A DNA stretch of 64,000 bases from Pseudomonadota bacterium. Its GTDB lineage: Bacteria > Pseudomonadota > Gammaproteobacteria > Burkholderiales > Rhodocyclaceae. The notes beneath the pieces are model-generated. The model did not search any database and had not been told where the DNA came from. It saw only the letters and a program-made list of their open reading frames with translations. Numbering within the stretch: the stretch's first letter is position 1; each line of letters opens with the position of its first letter. The stretch lies in the NCBI GenBank assembly GCA_018241665.1, contig JAFEDK010000008.1, positions 1-64,000 of the forward strand, in the 5' to 3' direction. Position numbers and translations under genes: made by a program. This document shows positions 37,999-46,240 of the stretch, one piece after another.

Positions 37999-38934
37999 TC
38001 AGCGCTGGGTGAAGGACAGCTCGCCGGGCGCGCCGGCCAGGGTCTGCCCCGGCGTCCAGCTGGCCGCCATCAGGGCCAGGGTCAGCACATAGGGTGCCGC
38101 GTTGAAGAGGTAGTAGCCGGCCGTGATGCCCTGCGACTGCAGCGCCGGGCCGAGCGCGCCGGCGGCCCCGAACAGCAGCGCCGCCAGCGCGCAGCGCAAG
38201 GGGCTCCAGCGGGCGAAAATGACCAGCGCCACCGCCATCAGCCCCTGCCCGCTGGACAGGCCTTCGTTCCAGCTGCCCGGGTAATAGAGGGACAGGAAAG
38301 CGCCACCGACGCCGGCCAGGAAGCCGCCGGCCGCCGTCGCCCCGATGCGGATCGGCACCACCGGATAGCCCAGCGCCCGCGCCGCCGCGGCGTTGTCGCC
38401 GACCAGTCGCAGCGCCAGGCCCCAGCGGCTGGCCCGGAAGGCCCAGTGCAGCAGGCCCGCCAGCGCCAGCCCGACGGGCAGCAGCACGTTGATGCGCAGC
38501 GCCGAGCGGATCTGTTCATCGTCGCTCCACGCCCCCAGCTCAACGGACGGCAGCATCGGCGCCTGGGGCTGGATCAGCGGCTTGCCGAGGAAGAAGGCCA
38601 GTCCGGTGCCGAACAGCATCAGCGCGATGCCGACGGCGATGTCGTTCACCTTCGGCAGGGAGCACAGGCCACCGTGCAGCAGCCCCATCAGCACCCCGCA
38701 CAGCCCGGCGGCCAGCACGCCCAGCCACGGCGAGCCGGTGAGCAGCGAGACGCCGTAGCCGCCCATCGCGCCCAGCACCAGCGTGCCCTCCAGGCCCAGG
38801 TTGATGCGGCCGGACTTTTCGGTGATGCACTCCCCAAGGCTGACGAAAAGGAAGGGGGTGCTGACCCGCAGGGCGCCGCCCAGCAGGGCCAGCGCGAGGC
38901 TGCCGAAGGCCAGGCCGTCAGTGGTTTCAGACAC
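37999..38934 (-). CDS. BMP/nucleoside-type ABC transporter permease 2
   Basis: A 311-residue inner-membrane permease (BPD_transp_2 family) with about eight to nine hydrophobic segments and the typical start [14 protein letters not shown]-x8-G-R-I-N-L-G-L-E-G. Translation starts at GTG 38934, with AAGGAG seven bases before it, and overlaps the preceding permease gene by eight bases. It pairs with the permease at 38927. Confidence 0.9.
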   Translation of the reverse strand: MSETTDGLAFGSLALALLGGALRVSTPFLFVSLGECITEKSGRINLGLEGTLVLGAMGGYGVSLLTGSPWLGVLAAGLCGVLMGLLHGGLCSLPKVNDIAVGIALMLFGTGLAFFLGKPLIQPQAPMLPSVELGAWSDDEQIRSALRINVLLPVGLALAGLLHWAFRASRWGLALRLVGDNAAAARALGYPVVPIRIGATAAGGFLAGVGGAFLSLYYPGSWNEGLSSGQGLMAVALVIFARWSPLRCALAALLFGAAGALGPALQSQGITAGYYLFNAAPYVLTLALMAASWTPGQTLAGAPGELSFTQR

Positions 38935-39961
38935 GGCGTGCTCCTTTCCGGTTGAGGGTTTCGAAGGCCAGCAAGGCCACGAACAGCGCGCCCTGCAACA
39001 CGAGCACAGCAGCGTCGGGCAGATCCAGGCGCCGCTGCAGCAGGCTGCCGGACGCCCCGATGCCACCCACCAGGATGGCGCCGGCGACGATGCCCAGCGG
39101 ATTGTGGCGGGCGGCGAAGGACACCAGGATGCCGGCGTAGCCGTAGCCCGCCAGCAGCGAGGCGTTGGCGCTGCCGTGCACCGCCGCCACTTCGAGCATC
39201 CCCGCCACGCCGGCCGCGCCGCCGCCGAGGAAGCAGGCCGCGATCAGCAACGTGCCGACCGGCAAGCCGGCCATCAGCGCCGCCCGCGGATTGCCGCCGA
39301 CGACGCCGACCGAGAAGCCGAACACCGTACGCCGCAGCAGGAACCACGCCGCCGCGCAGGCCAGCACGCCCCACACCAGGCCCCAATGCACTTCCAGGCC
39401 CGGCAACGGACCGATCAGCACCGCATCGGGCAGCGGCGGCGTCGAAGGCTTGTTGAGGCTGGCCGGATCGCGCAAGACGCCTTCGACCAGGAAATTGAAC
39501 AACGCGATGCCGATGTAGGAGAGCAGCAGGCTGGAGATGGTCTCGTTGATGCCCCGCACGTGGCGCAGCCAGGCCGACGCGGCGATCCACGCCCCACCGG
39601 CCACGAAGCCCGCCAGCGCCATCAGCAGCTGCACCGGCAGGGCCGGCCAGCCGGCGGTCAGGGACGGCACCATCGCCGCGGCAAGCGCGCCCAGCGCCAA
39701 CGCCCCTTCCCCGCCGATGATCACCAGCCCGGCACGGGCCGGCAGGGCCACGCAGAGGGCGGTGAGCATCAGCGGCGCGGCGCGCGCCAGGGTGTTCTGC
39801 CACGCGAAGGCCGAACCGAAGGCGCCCTCCACCACCAGCCCCAGCGCCTCCGGCGCCTCGAAGCCCTGGGCCACCAGGAAGGCCGCGAACAACAATGCGG
39901 CAGCCAGCGCCGCGGCGGTAAAGGGCGCCAGCGGCGCAACGGCGCGCATGGCCCGGTTCAT
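38927..39961 (-). CDS. BMP/nucleoside-type ABC transporter permease 1
   Basis: A 344-residue permease of the same family with about nine to ten hydrophobic segments and the loop A-R-A-G-L-V-I-I-G-G-E-G-A-L-A-L-G. ATG 39961 is chosen because GGAGG lies five bases before it; an in-frame ATG at 39973, which contains that GGAGG, would add four residues. It follows the binding-protein gene by a few bases. Confidence 0.9.
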   Translation of the reverse strand: MNRAMRAVAPLAPFTAAALAAALLFAAFLVAQGFEAPEALGLVVEGAFGSAFAWQNTLARAAPLMLTALCVALPARAGLVIIGGEGALALGALAAAMVPSLTAGWPALPVQLLMALAGFVAGGAWIAASAWLRHVRGINETISSLLLSYIGIALFNFLVEGVLRDPASLNKPSTPPLPDAVLIGPLPGLEVHWGLVWGVLACAAAWFLLRRTVFGFSVGVVGGNPRAALMAGLPVGTLLIAACFLGGGAAGVAGMLEVAAVHGSANASLLAGYGYAGILVSFAARHNPLGIVAGAILVGGIGASGSLLQRRLDLPDAAVLVLQGALFVALLAFETLNRKGARRV

Positions 39962-39976
39962 GGCGGCCTCCATGGC

Positions 39977-41101
39977 TCAGACCTGCCCGATCACGCCGTC
40001 GACCAGGTAGTTCATGCTCTCCAGCAAAGGATCCTGCTGGCCGAGCACCTTGCCGGCGGCGACCACCGTCTTGCCGGTGTTGTCCAGCAACGGCCCCTTG
40101 AAGATCGGGAAGTCGCCCTTCAGCATCGCCGCCTTGACCGCCTCGGACTTCTTCTTCGCCTCGGCCGACACCGCCGGCCCGAAGGGCGACGGCTTGACGA
40201 AGCCGTCCTTCAGCCCGCCACGCAGGAAATTGACCATCGGCTTGCCGTCGAGGGTCGCCTTGACGATTTGTGTGTAAGGCGTCTGCCAGTCCCACTCCGC
40301 GCCGGTCAGGTAGCCCTTCGGCGCCAGCTTGGCCTGGCTGGCGTGGTAGCCGCAGCTGTACACGCCGCGGCGCTCGGCGGTCTCGACGATGACCTTGGGG
40401 CTGTCCACGTGACAGGTCAGCACGTCCACGCCCTGGTCGATGAGGCTGTTGGCGGCTTCGGCCTCCTTGACCGGCAGCGACCAGTCGCCGGTGAAGATCA
40501 CCTTCACCGTCGCCTTCGGGTCCACCGAGCGTGCGCCAAGCAGGAAGGCGTTGATGTTGCGCAGAACCTGCGGGATCGGCTTGGCGGCGATGAAACCGAG
40601 CTTCTTGCTCTTGCTCACCGAGGCCGCGGCGATGCCGTCCAGGTACTGGCATTCGTCGATGTAACCGAAGAAGCTGCCGACGTTCTTCGGGTGCTTGCCC
40701 GCCGTCCACAGCCCGCCGCAGTGGGCGAAGCGCACATTCGGGTATTTCTCGGCCATCTTCAGCACGTGGGGGTCGAAGTAGCCGAAGGAGGTGGCGAAGA
40801 TCAATGACGCCTTGTCCTGGTTGATCATCGCCTCCATGGTCTTCTGCACGGCCACCGTCTCCGGCACCTTCTCTTCCTCCACCACCTTCACGCCGGGCAT
40901 CTTCTTGAGCGCCGCCACCGCCTGGGCCTGGGCCTGGTTGTAGCCGAAGTCGTCCCGCGGGCCGACGTAGATCACGCCGACCACCAGCTTGTCGGCCGCG
41001 CCGGCCAGGCCGATGCCAAAGGGCAAGGCGCTGGCGGCAGCACCGGTGCCGAGAATGCGGAGGATGTCGCGACGGCCGGCGGAGAAACGGGTTTGAGCCA
41101 T
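39977..41101 (-). CDS. BMP-family substrate-binding protein with Tat-type signal
   Basis: A 374-residue periplasmic protein of the basic-membrane-protein (PnrA-like/BMP) family; V-G-V-I-Y-V-G-P-R-D-D-F-G-Y-N-Q and F-A-T-S-F-G-Y are family-typical. Its leader has twin arginines (G-R-R-D-I-L-R-I-L-G) before a hydrophobic stretch, so export is probably by the Tat route, which is common in this family. BMP proteins bind nucleosides, but members next to amidohydrolases serve other polar ligands such as purine or ureide compounds. ATG 41101 follows AAGAGAG. Here a biuret/triuret-type ligand is inferred from context. Confidence 0.88.
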   Translation of the reverse strand: MAQTRFSAGRRDILRILGTGAAASALPFGIGLAGAADKLVVGVIYVGPRDDFGYNQAQAQAVAALKKMPGVKVVEEEKVPETVAVQKTMEAMINQDKASLIFATSFGYFDPHVLKMAEKYPNVRFAHCGGLWTAGKHPKNVGSFFGYIDECQYLDGIAAASVSKSKKLGFIAAKPIPQVLRNINAFLLGARSVDPKATVKVIFTGDWSLPVKEAEAANSLIDQGVDVLTCHVDSPKVIVETAERRGVYSCGYHASQAKLAPKGYLTGAEWDWQTPYTQIVKATLDGKPMVNFLRGGLKDGFVKPSPFGPAVSAEAKKKSEAVKAAMLKGDFPIFKGPLLDNTGKTVVAAGKVLGQQDPLLESMNYLVDGVIGQV

Positions 41102-41126
41102 GGTTGTTCTCTCTTTCGTTGGGGGT

Positions 41127-42953
41127 TCAGGACAAGGTCGGGTCGGCAAGGCGCGCCGCCGCGTGTAGATGGGCACGCCAGCCACCGCTGGCGGAGATAT
41201 CCTGGGCGCCGGCCAGCGCGGCACCCTCGCAGATGAAACCCTTCACCTGCCGGCCGTCGGCGAGGATCAGCGTGCCGATGCCCAGCGGCGGCGGAATCTC
41301 GGCGACGAAGCTGCCGAACAGGCGCAGCGGCATCTCCCACACCTCCACTTCGATGGCGTGCCCCTCGCCGCTCACCCGTTCGAGCCCGAGCTTGGGCGGC
41401 ACGGTGCCGGGCAAGGCGTGCAGGCGGTAGAGCGGCGCAGTCCGGGTGGATTCCACCAGACGGGAGGCCCGTTCGAGGAGCTGCCAGTTGAGTGGCAGGC
41501 CGCTCAGGTGGGCACCGACCACGGCGAGCTGCACGGTGGCCTCCCGCGGCGGCAGGGCCGGCAGCGGCTGCTCGCGGCGCGGCGGCGCCGCTTCGGTCAG
41601 GCCGAGCCGCCGATGCAGCACACGTTCCCAGCTACGCGCGGTTTCCGCCAGCAGGTGATCGGCGCCGGACCGGCCGATCAGGGTCACGCCTGCCGGCAGG
41701 CCGTCGTTACGGAACGGACCCGGCATGGCCAGCGCCGACAGGCCGAGGAGATTGACGAAGTTGGTGTAGCGCCCCAGCCAGGCGTTGCGCTCGATGGGCT
41801 GCTGGGCGATCTCCCGCCGCGTGAAGTGGGTCGGCGTCGTCGGCACCAGCAGCATGTCCACCTGGTCGAAGACCTGGTGGCAGGCCGGTGCGAGCGCTTC
41901 CAGCCGGTAGCGGCCACGGAAGGCGTCGGCAGCGGACTGGATGTCGGCGCGGCCGATGATCGCCGTGACGACCGGATCGAGGCTGGCGTGCGGGGTATCG
42001 AGAAAACGCCCCAGCGCGGCCCGCCGCTCGGCGACCCACGGCCCGTCGTAGAGCAGCGCCGCCACTGCGTGGAAGGGTTCCAGGTCCACCTCCACCAGAC
42101 TGACGCCCGGCACCGCCTGAACGGCGGAAAGGGCGGCGTCGAAAGCCCGTCGCGCCCGCGCGTCGAGTTCGCCCTGCAGCCCCACCGGCACCCCCACCAC
42201 GACGCCGCGGGGCTTGAGCCCACAGGCCGGAACCGCGCCGTCTGCGGTGACCGCCAGCACCTGCCAGGCATCCGCGACGGTATGGGCGAAGATCGACACG
42301 CAGTCCAGGCTGCGGCAGGCCGGCACCACGCCACCGGTGCCGATCAGGCCCGGCGTCGGCTTGAGCCCGACCAGGTTGCAGAAACCCGCCGGCACGCGGC
42401 CCGACCCGGCCGTATCGGTGCCGAGCGCGAAGGCCACGTGCCCGAGCGCGGTGGCCGCCGCCGAACCGGAACTGGAACCGCCGGAGATGTAGTCCGGGTG
42501 AAAGGGATTGCACACCGCGCCGTAGGGCGAACGGGTGCCGACCAGGCCGGTGGCGAACTGGTCTAGGTTGGTCTTGCCGAGCGCGATGGCGCCGGCCTCT
42601 TCCAGGCGGCGCACGGCATCAGCAGACTGTTCCGCCAGGTAGGCGAACTCGCGGCAGGCGGCGGTCGTCCTGAAGCCTGCGACGTCGATGTTGTCCTTCA
42701 CCGCGAAGGGCACGCCGAGCAGCGGCCGGCGGGCCAAGGCTGCCACCGGATCGGCCAGCAGGCTGGCATCCATTTCCGCCAGCCGCTCGCGCAGATCGGC
42801 GTGGGACGCCACGCTGATCCACACCGCCGGGTCGTCGGCGGCGGCGATCCGTGCCAGCAGCGCACGAACCAGGCCGCCTGGAAGGAAACGCCCGCTCCGG
42901 TAGCCTTCGAGCAGGGAATCGATCGTCAATACACGTGGCAAGCTGGCATTCAC
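41127..42953 (-). CDS. atzF: Allophanate hydrolase (AtzF type)
   Basis: A 608-residue two-domain enzyme when started at GTG 42953, close to the 605 residues of AtzF; an ATG at 43001 lies inside the predicted promoter and would add 16 unlikely residues. The amidase domain has the Ser-cisSer-Lys triad Lys86 (A-V-K-D-N-I-D), Ser160 (G-G-S-S-S-G-S) and Ser184 (T-D-T-A-G-S-G-R), with exactly the spacing I recall for AtzF (Lys91/Ser165/Ser189). The C-terminal domain (V-V-G-A-H-L-S-G-L-P-L-N onward) removes the second carbamoyl. It converts allophanate to ammonia and carbon dioxide. First gene of the ureide operon. Confidence 0.95.
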   Translation of the reverse strand: MNASLPRVLTIDSLLEGYRSGRFLPGGLVRALLARIAAADDPAVWISVASHADLRERLAEMDASLLADPVAALARRPLLGVPFAVKDNIDVAGFRTTAACREFAYLAEQSADAVRRLEEAGAIALGKTNLDQFATGLVGTRSPYGAVCNPFHPDYISGGSSSGSAAATALGHVAFALGTDTAGSGRVPAGFCNLVGLKPTPGLIGTGGVVPACRSLDCVSIFAHTVADAWQVLAVTADGAVPACGLKPRGVVVGVPVGLQGELDARARRAFDAALSAVQAVPGVSLVEVDLEPFHAVAALLYDGPWVAERRAALGRFLDTPHASLDPVVTAIIGRADIQSAADAFRGRYRLEALAPACHQVFDQVDMLLVPTTPTHFTRREIAQQPIERNAWLGRYTNFVNLLGLSALAMPGPFRNDGLPAGVTLIGRSGADHLLAETARSWERVLHRRLGLTEAAPPRREQPLPALPPREATVQLAVVGAHLSGLPLNWQLLERASRLVESTRTAPLYRLHALPGTVPPKLGLERVSGEGHAIEVEVWEMPLRLFGSFVAEIPPPLGIGTLILADGRQVKGFICEGAALAGAQDISASGGWRAHLHAAARLADPTLS

Positions 42954-42965
42954 GGTAAGCACCCA

Positions 42966-42993
42966 AACTTGGATACAAGACAGAATCCAAGTT
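42966..42993. promoter_or_regulatory. Inverted repeat, candidate GntR operator of the ureide operon
   Basis: AACTTGGAT (42966-42974) and ATCCAAGTT (42985-42993) are perfect 9-base arms around a ten-base spacer. The repeat covers the predicted sigma-54 transcription start at about 42984, an ideal place for repression by the GntR protein encoded at the end of the operon. Confidence 0.55.
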
Positions 42994-43009
42994 AGCAGCA
43001 TGTATGCCA
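42994..43009 (-). promoter_or_regulatory. Sigma-54-like promoter of the ureide operon
   Basis: On the minus strand TGGCATACATGCTGCT matches TGGCACG-N4-TTGCW at 9 of 12 positions, with GG (43008-43007) and GC (42996-42995) correctly spaced. The start would be near 42984, about 30 bases before the GTG of atzF. Sigma-54 is expected for NtrC-controlled nitrogen genes. Confidence 0.5.
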
Positions 43010-43113
43010 GTTAAATCGTGAACCGCCTCTCCATAAGAATCATGAACTTACGGCCACGCGTGAAACGGCACCTCATGTCGCAGCGCACCATCGACGGGAT
43101 AATCCCGGAACGA

Positions 43114-43130
43114 AGCACGCTCCCGGTGCA
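43114..43130. promoter_or_regulatory. Possible NtrC-binding site
   Basis: AGCACGCTCCCGGTGCA resembles the NtrC site TGCACCA-N3-TGGTGCA at 10 of 14 positions. Its centre lies about 138 bases upstream of the predicted ureide operon start, within the usual enhancer range. It could instead serve the divergent gene at 43218. Confidence 0.35.
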
Positions 43131-43217
43131 TTTCCGCCAGGCGCCCGCCGCCGCAGCTGGGCCGGACAGGCGTAAGATTCGCCCCCCTGAATCCACCTGC
43201 CATCACAGGAGCTCCCC

Positions 43218-44546
43218 ATGCGCCGCCTGAGCACCACCAGCAGCCGTCGCGACCTCCTCGTCCTCGCCCTGCCGGCCGTCGTGCTGGTCATCGCCGCCTT
43301 CGTGCTGGCCTGGCAGTTCGTGCGACCGGCTCCGCCGAAGAAGATCGTCATCAGCACCGGGGCCGTTGGCGGCGCCTACCAGTTCTTCGGCGAGCGCTAC
43401 CGGGACAAACTGGCCCAGGAAGGCATCGAGGTCGAATTACGCCCCTCCACCGGCGCCGTCGAGAACCTGATGCGCCTGAAGACCGACGACAGCGTGGATG
43501 CGGGCTTCGTGCAGGGCGGCATCGCCAACGAGCCCGATTCGGAAGACCTGGCCACCCTCGGCAGCATGTACCTGGAGCCGGTGTGGGTCTTCTACCGGGG
43601 CAAGGACGACTACGAGCGCCTGACCCAGCTGAAAGGCAGGAAGATCGCGGTCGGCGTGCAGGGCAGCGGCGCCCAGCTCTTCGCACTGCAGCTGCTGTCG
43701 GCCAACGGCTTCGCCACCCACGACCCGACGCTGGTGGCCATCGGCGGCATGCAGGCGGTGGACGCCCTCAAGCGCGGCGACGTGGATGCCTTCTTCGTGG
43801 TCGGCGCGCCGCAGGCGCCGGTGGTGGGTGCGCTGCTCCACACGGAGGGCATCAAGTTGCTCGACTTCGTCCAGGCGGAAGGCTACGTACGCCACTTCCC
43901 GCACCTGCTGACGGTCACCCTGCCTCGCGGCGCCATCGACATTGCCAACGACCGGCCGGCCAGGGACATCCACCTGCTCGCCGCCACCGCCAACCTGGTG
44001 GTCAAGGCCGACATCCATCCGGCCATCGTCACCCTGCTGCTCAAGCACGCCCGCGAGATCCACCGCGCACCGGGCCTGCTGCAGGCCGCCGATGCCTTCC
44101 CGGCCCCCCAGGACCACGCGCTGCCGCTGCACCCGTCGGCACGCCGCTTCTACGACAGCGGCCCGCCCTTCCTGCAGCGCTACCTGCCGTTCTGGCTGGC
44201 GGTGCTGATCGACCGCCTGATCGTCATGCTGCTGCCGCTGGTGGCGGTGGTGATCCCCCTCTCCAAGGTCTTGCCGGGGATCTACAACTGGCGTATCCGC
44301 TCGCGCATCTACCGCTGGTACGGCGAGCTGAAGTACCTGGAGAACGAGCTCGACCAGGCGCCGGCCACCGCCCACGACGCGGACGCCATCGACGCCTTCA
44401 TCGTGCGCCTCGACCGCATCGAGCAGCGTGCGCTGCACCGCAAACTGCCGCTGGCCTTCAGCACCGAGCTGTACACCCTGCGCGAGCACATCGCGCTGGT
44501 ACGTGGCCGCCTGCAGCGTCTTGCGGAAACTGCCACAGGCCATTGA
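43218..44546 (+). CDS. TAXI-family TRAP solute-binding protein, membrane anchored
   Basis: A 442-residue protein. An N-terminal membrane segment (about 14-36) is followed by the TAXI binding domain (S-T-G-A-V-G-G-A-Y near 46-54; G-V-Q-G-S-G near 145). A second hydrophobic stretch near 325-350 is followed by a C-terminal charged helix region of about 90 residues. No TRAP permease (DctQ/DctM) gene is adjacent, so it may sense rather than transport. CAGGAG precedes the ATG. Similar anchored TAXI proteins with C-terminal extensions occur in betaproteobacteria, with no clear function known to me. Confidence 0.82.
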   Translation: MRRLSTTSSRRDLLVLALPAVVLVIAAFVLAWQFVRPAPPKKIVISTGAVGGAYQFFGERYRDKLAQEGIEVELRPSTGAVENLMRLKTDDSVDAGFVQGGIANEPDSEDLATLGSMYLEPVWVFYRGKDDYERLTQLKGRKIAVGVQGSGAQLFALQLLSANGFATHDPTLVAIGGMQAVDALKRGDVDAFFVVGAPQAPVVGALLHTEGIKLLDFVQAEGYVRHFPHLLTVTLPRGAIDIANDRPARDIHLLAATANLVVKADIHPAIVTLLLKHAREIHRAPGLLQAADAFPAPQDHALPLHPSARRFYDSGPPFLQRYLPFWLAVLIDRLIVMLLPLVAVVIPLSKVLPGIYNWRIRSRIYRWYGELKYLENELDQAPATAHDADAIDAFIVRLDRIEQRALHRKLPLAFSTELYTLREHIALVRGRLQRLAETATGH

Positions 44547-44616
44547 AAGTCAAATTGATAAACTCGTCGGGCAGGCGGCCATCCGACCGCCGGCGCGACG
44601 CAAAACGAGCCACACC

Positions 44617-45228
44617 ATGAGTCCCCATCTCGATCTCACCGCCCCTTACGCCCCGCTGGTCCATCGCATCGAAAAGGAAGCCACCGTCGAGAACGGCCAG
44701 ATCCTGCGCATCGACCACTTCCTGAATCACCGCATCGAGCCGGCCTTCATCTTCGAGCTGGCCCATGAGCTGGCGCGGCGCCTGTCCTTCTTCCAGCCCA
44801 ACGTGATCCTCACCGCCGAGGCGAGCGGCATCGCGCCGGCGCTGATCGTCGCGCAGACCCTCAGCGTGCCGCTGGTGTATGCCAAGAAGTATTCGCCGCA
44901 GGTGGAAGCCCCCGCAATCTCGCGGATCATCCCGTCGCCGACCAAGGGCGGCCACACCCGGCTGGTGATCTCCCAGCGCTACATCAAGCCCGGCCAGCGG
45001 GTCGTCATCGTGGACGACTTCCTCGCCAACGGCCGCACCGCCACCGCGCTGATCGACATGGTGCGGGAAGCCGGTGCCGAGGTGCTGGGCGCCGGCTTCG
45101 TGGTGGAAAAGCGCTTCAAGCAGGGCCGCGAGCACATCGAGGCGCTGGGCGTCCCGGTGTCGACGCTGGCCCAGGTGGAACGCCTCGAACAGGGCCATGC
45201 GATCCTGGCCCAGCCGAAGTCGGAGTAA
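44617..45228 (+). CDS. xpt: Xanthine phosphoribosyltransferase
   Basis: A 203-residue type I phosphoribosyltransferase. The PRPP-binding motif is V-V-I-V-D-D-F-L-A-N-G-R-T (about 127-139) and the start L-R-I-D-H-F-L-N-H-R-I-E-P matches the Bacillus-type Xpt, not the enterobacterial Gpt. It salvages xanthine to XMP. ATG 44617 is directly in front of the conserved start; upstream frame sequence is part of the TAXI gene region. It is a purine-salvage gene near two ureide-degradation loci, but no operon link is visible. Confidence 0.88.
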   Translation: MSPHLDLTAPYAPLVHRIEKEATVENGQILRIDHFLNHRIEPAFIFELAHELARRLSFFQPNVILTAEASGIAPALIVAQTLSVPLVYAKKYSPQVEAPAISRIIPSPTKGGHTRLVISQRYIKPGQRVVIVDDFLANGRTATALIDMVREAGAEVLGAGFVVEKRFKQGREHIEALGVPVSTLAQVERLEQGHAILAQPKSE

Positions 45229-45266
45229 GCACCTTCCGGCCTCCTCTTCGTGGGGGTTGTGGGGTT

Positions 45267-45333
45267 GTGGGGGCGAATTCATTCGCCCTCCGCGGCCTGC
45301 TTCACCTCCGCGGGCGAATGAATTCGCCCCCAC
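45267..45333. repeat. Composite palindromic repeat, copy 5
   Basis: Full inverted pair (GTGGGGGCGAAT end and its complement) in the gap between the convergent xpt and tupA genes. Outside it, the gap holds short direct repeats of the type ACAGTCCT/ACAGACCTGACTC (about 45332-45377). Confidence 0.9.
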
Positions 45334-45424
45334 AGTCCTACCCCACAGTCCTGACTCACAGACCTGACTCACAGACTTGATTCACAGCCTCCCCGTCCGC
45401 AGCACGCGGGCCGGGGGCAGCGCC

Positions 45425-46240
45425 TCACTTCGACAGCGGATAGAACAGCTGTTCGTTGCCGATGCGGTAGGCGGAGATCGCCCGCCGGCCTTCGGCGGAG
45501 GTGAGCCAGTTGATGAAAGTCTCGCCGGCCACTTTCTTCACGTGCGGGTGTTTCGCCGGGCTCACCAGCATCACGCCGTAGGGGTTGTAGAGCTTGAGGT
45601 CGCCCGCATACAGGATGGTCAGATCCTGGCGGTTCTTGAAGCTGGCCCAGGTACCGCGGTCCGATAGCGTGTAAGCCCCCATGCCGGCCGCCATGTTCAA
45701 GGTCGGCCCCATGCCGGAACCGGCCTCCTTGTACCAGCCCTGCCCCTTCGGCTCCACGCCCGCCGCCTGCCAGAAACGCAGTTCCGCCGCATGAGTCCCG
45801 CTGCGATCCCCGCGGGACACCCACGGGCTGCCCTTGCGGGCGATGCGCGCGAAGGCGTCGGTCACATCCTTTGCGCCCTTCACGCCCGCCGCGTCGGCCA
45901 CCGGGCCGACCAGCACGAAGTCGTTGTACATCACGTTGCGGCGGTCGATGCCGTAGCCGTCGGCAACGAACTTCTCTTCGGCCGGCCGATCATGCACCAG
46001 CACCACGTCGGCGTCGCCGCGGCGCCCCACGTCCAGCGCCTGGCCGGTGCCGAGGGCGACCACTTTCACCGCAATACCGGACTGCTTCTCGAAGATCGGC
46101 AGGATGAAATTGAACAGCCCCGACTGCTCGGTGGACGTGGTGGACGCCAACACGATGGTTTCGCCGGCCTGGGCCGCCGGTGCCAACGCTGCCAGGCCCA
46201 GCACAACCGATCTGAGAAACTTCAAAACGCCATACGCCAT
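45425..46240 (-). CDS. tupA: Tungstate ABC transporter substrate-binding protein
   Basis: A 271-residue periplasmic protein with signal peptide (cleavage near residue 25, A-Q-A|G). The oxyanion-binding start L-A-S-T-T-S-T-E-Q-S-G-L-F is the T-T-S-T motif of TupA/WtpA-type tungstate binders, and it resembles TupA more than ModA. AGGGAG lies before the ATG, which is inside the end of tupC (19-base overlap). With tupB and tupC it imports tungstate for the aldehyde oxidoreductase encoded upstream in the same run. Confidence 0.92.
   Translation of the reverse strand: MAYGVLKFLRSVVLGLAALAPAAQAGETIVLASTTSTEQSGLFNFILPIFEKQSGIAVKVVALGTGQALDVGRRGDADVVLVHDRPAEEKFVADGYGIDRRNVMYNDFVLVGPVADAAGVKGAKDVTDAFARIARKGSPWVSRGDRSGTHAAELRFWQAAGVEPKGQGWYKEAGSGMGPTLNMAAGMGAYTLSDRGTWASFKNRQDLTILYAGDLKLYNPYGVMLVSPAKHPHVKKVAGETFINWLTSAEGRRAISAYRIGNEQLFYPLSK

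Noticed and set aside
42954-43001. Upstream ATG (43001) for allophanate hydrolase
   Set aside because: It lies within the predicted sigma-54 promoter and operator and adds hydrophobic residues not expected in AtzF; GTG 42953 gives normal length.
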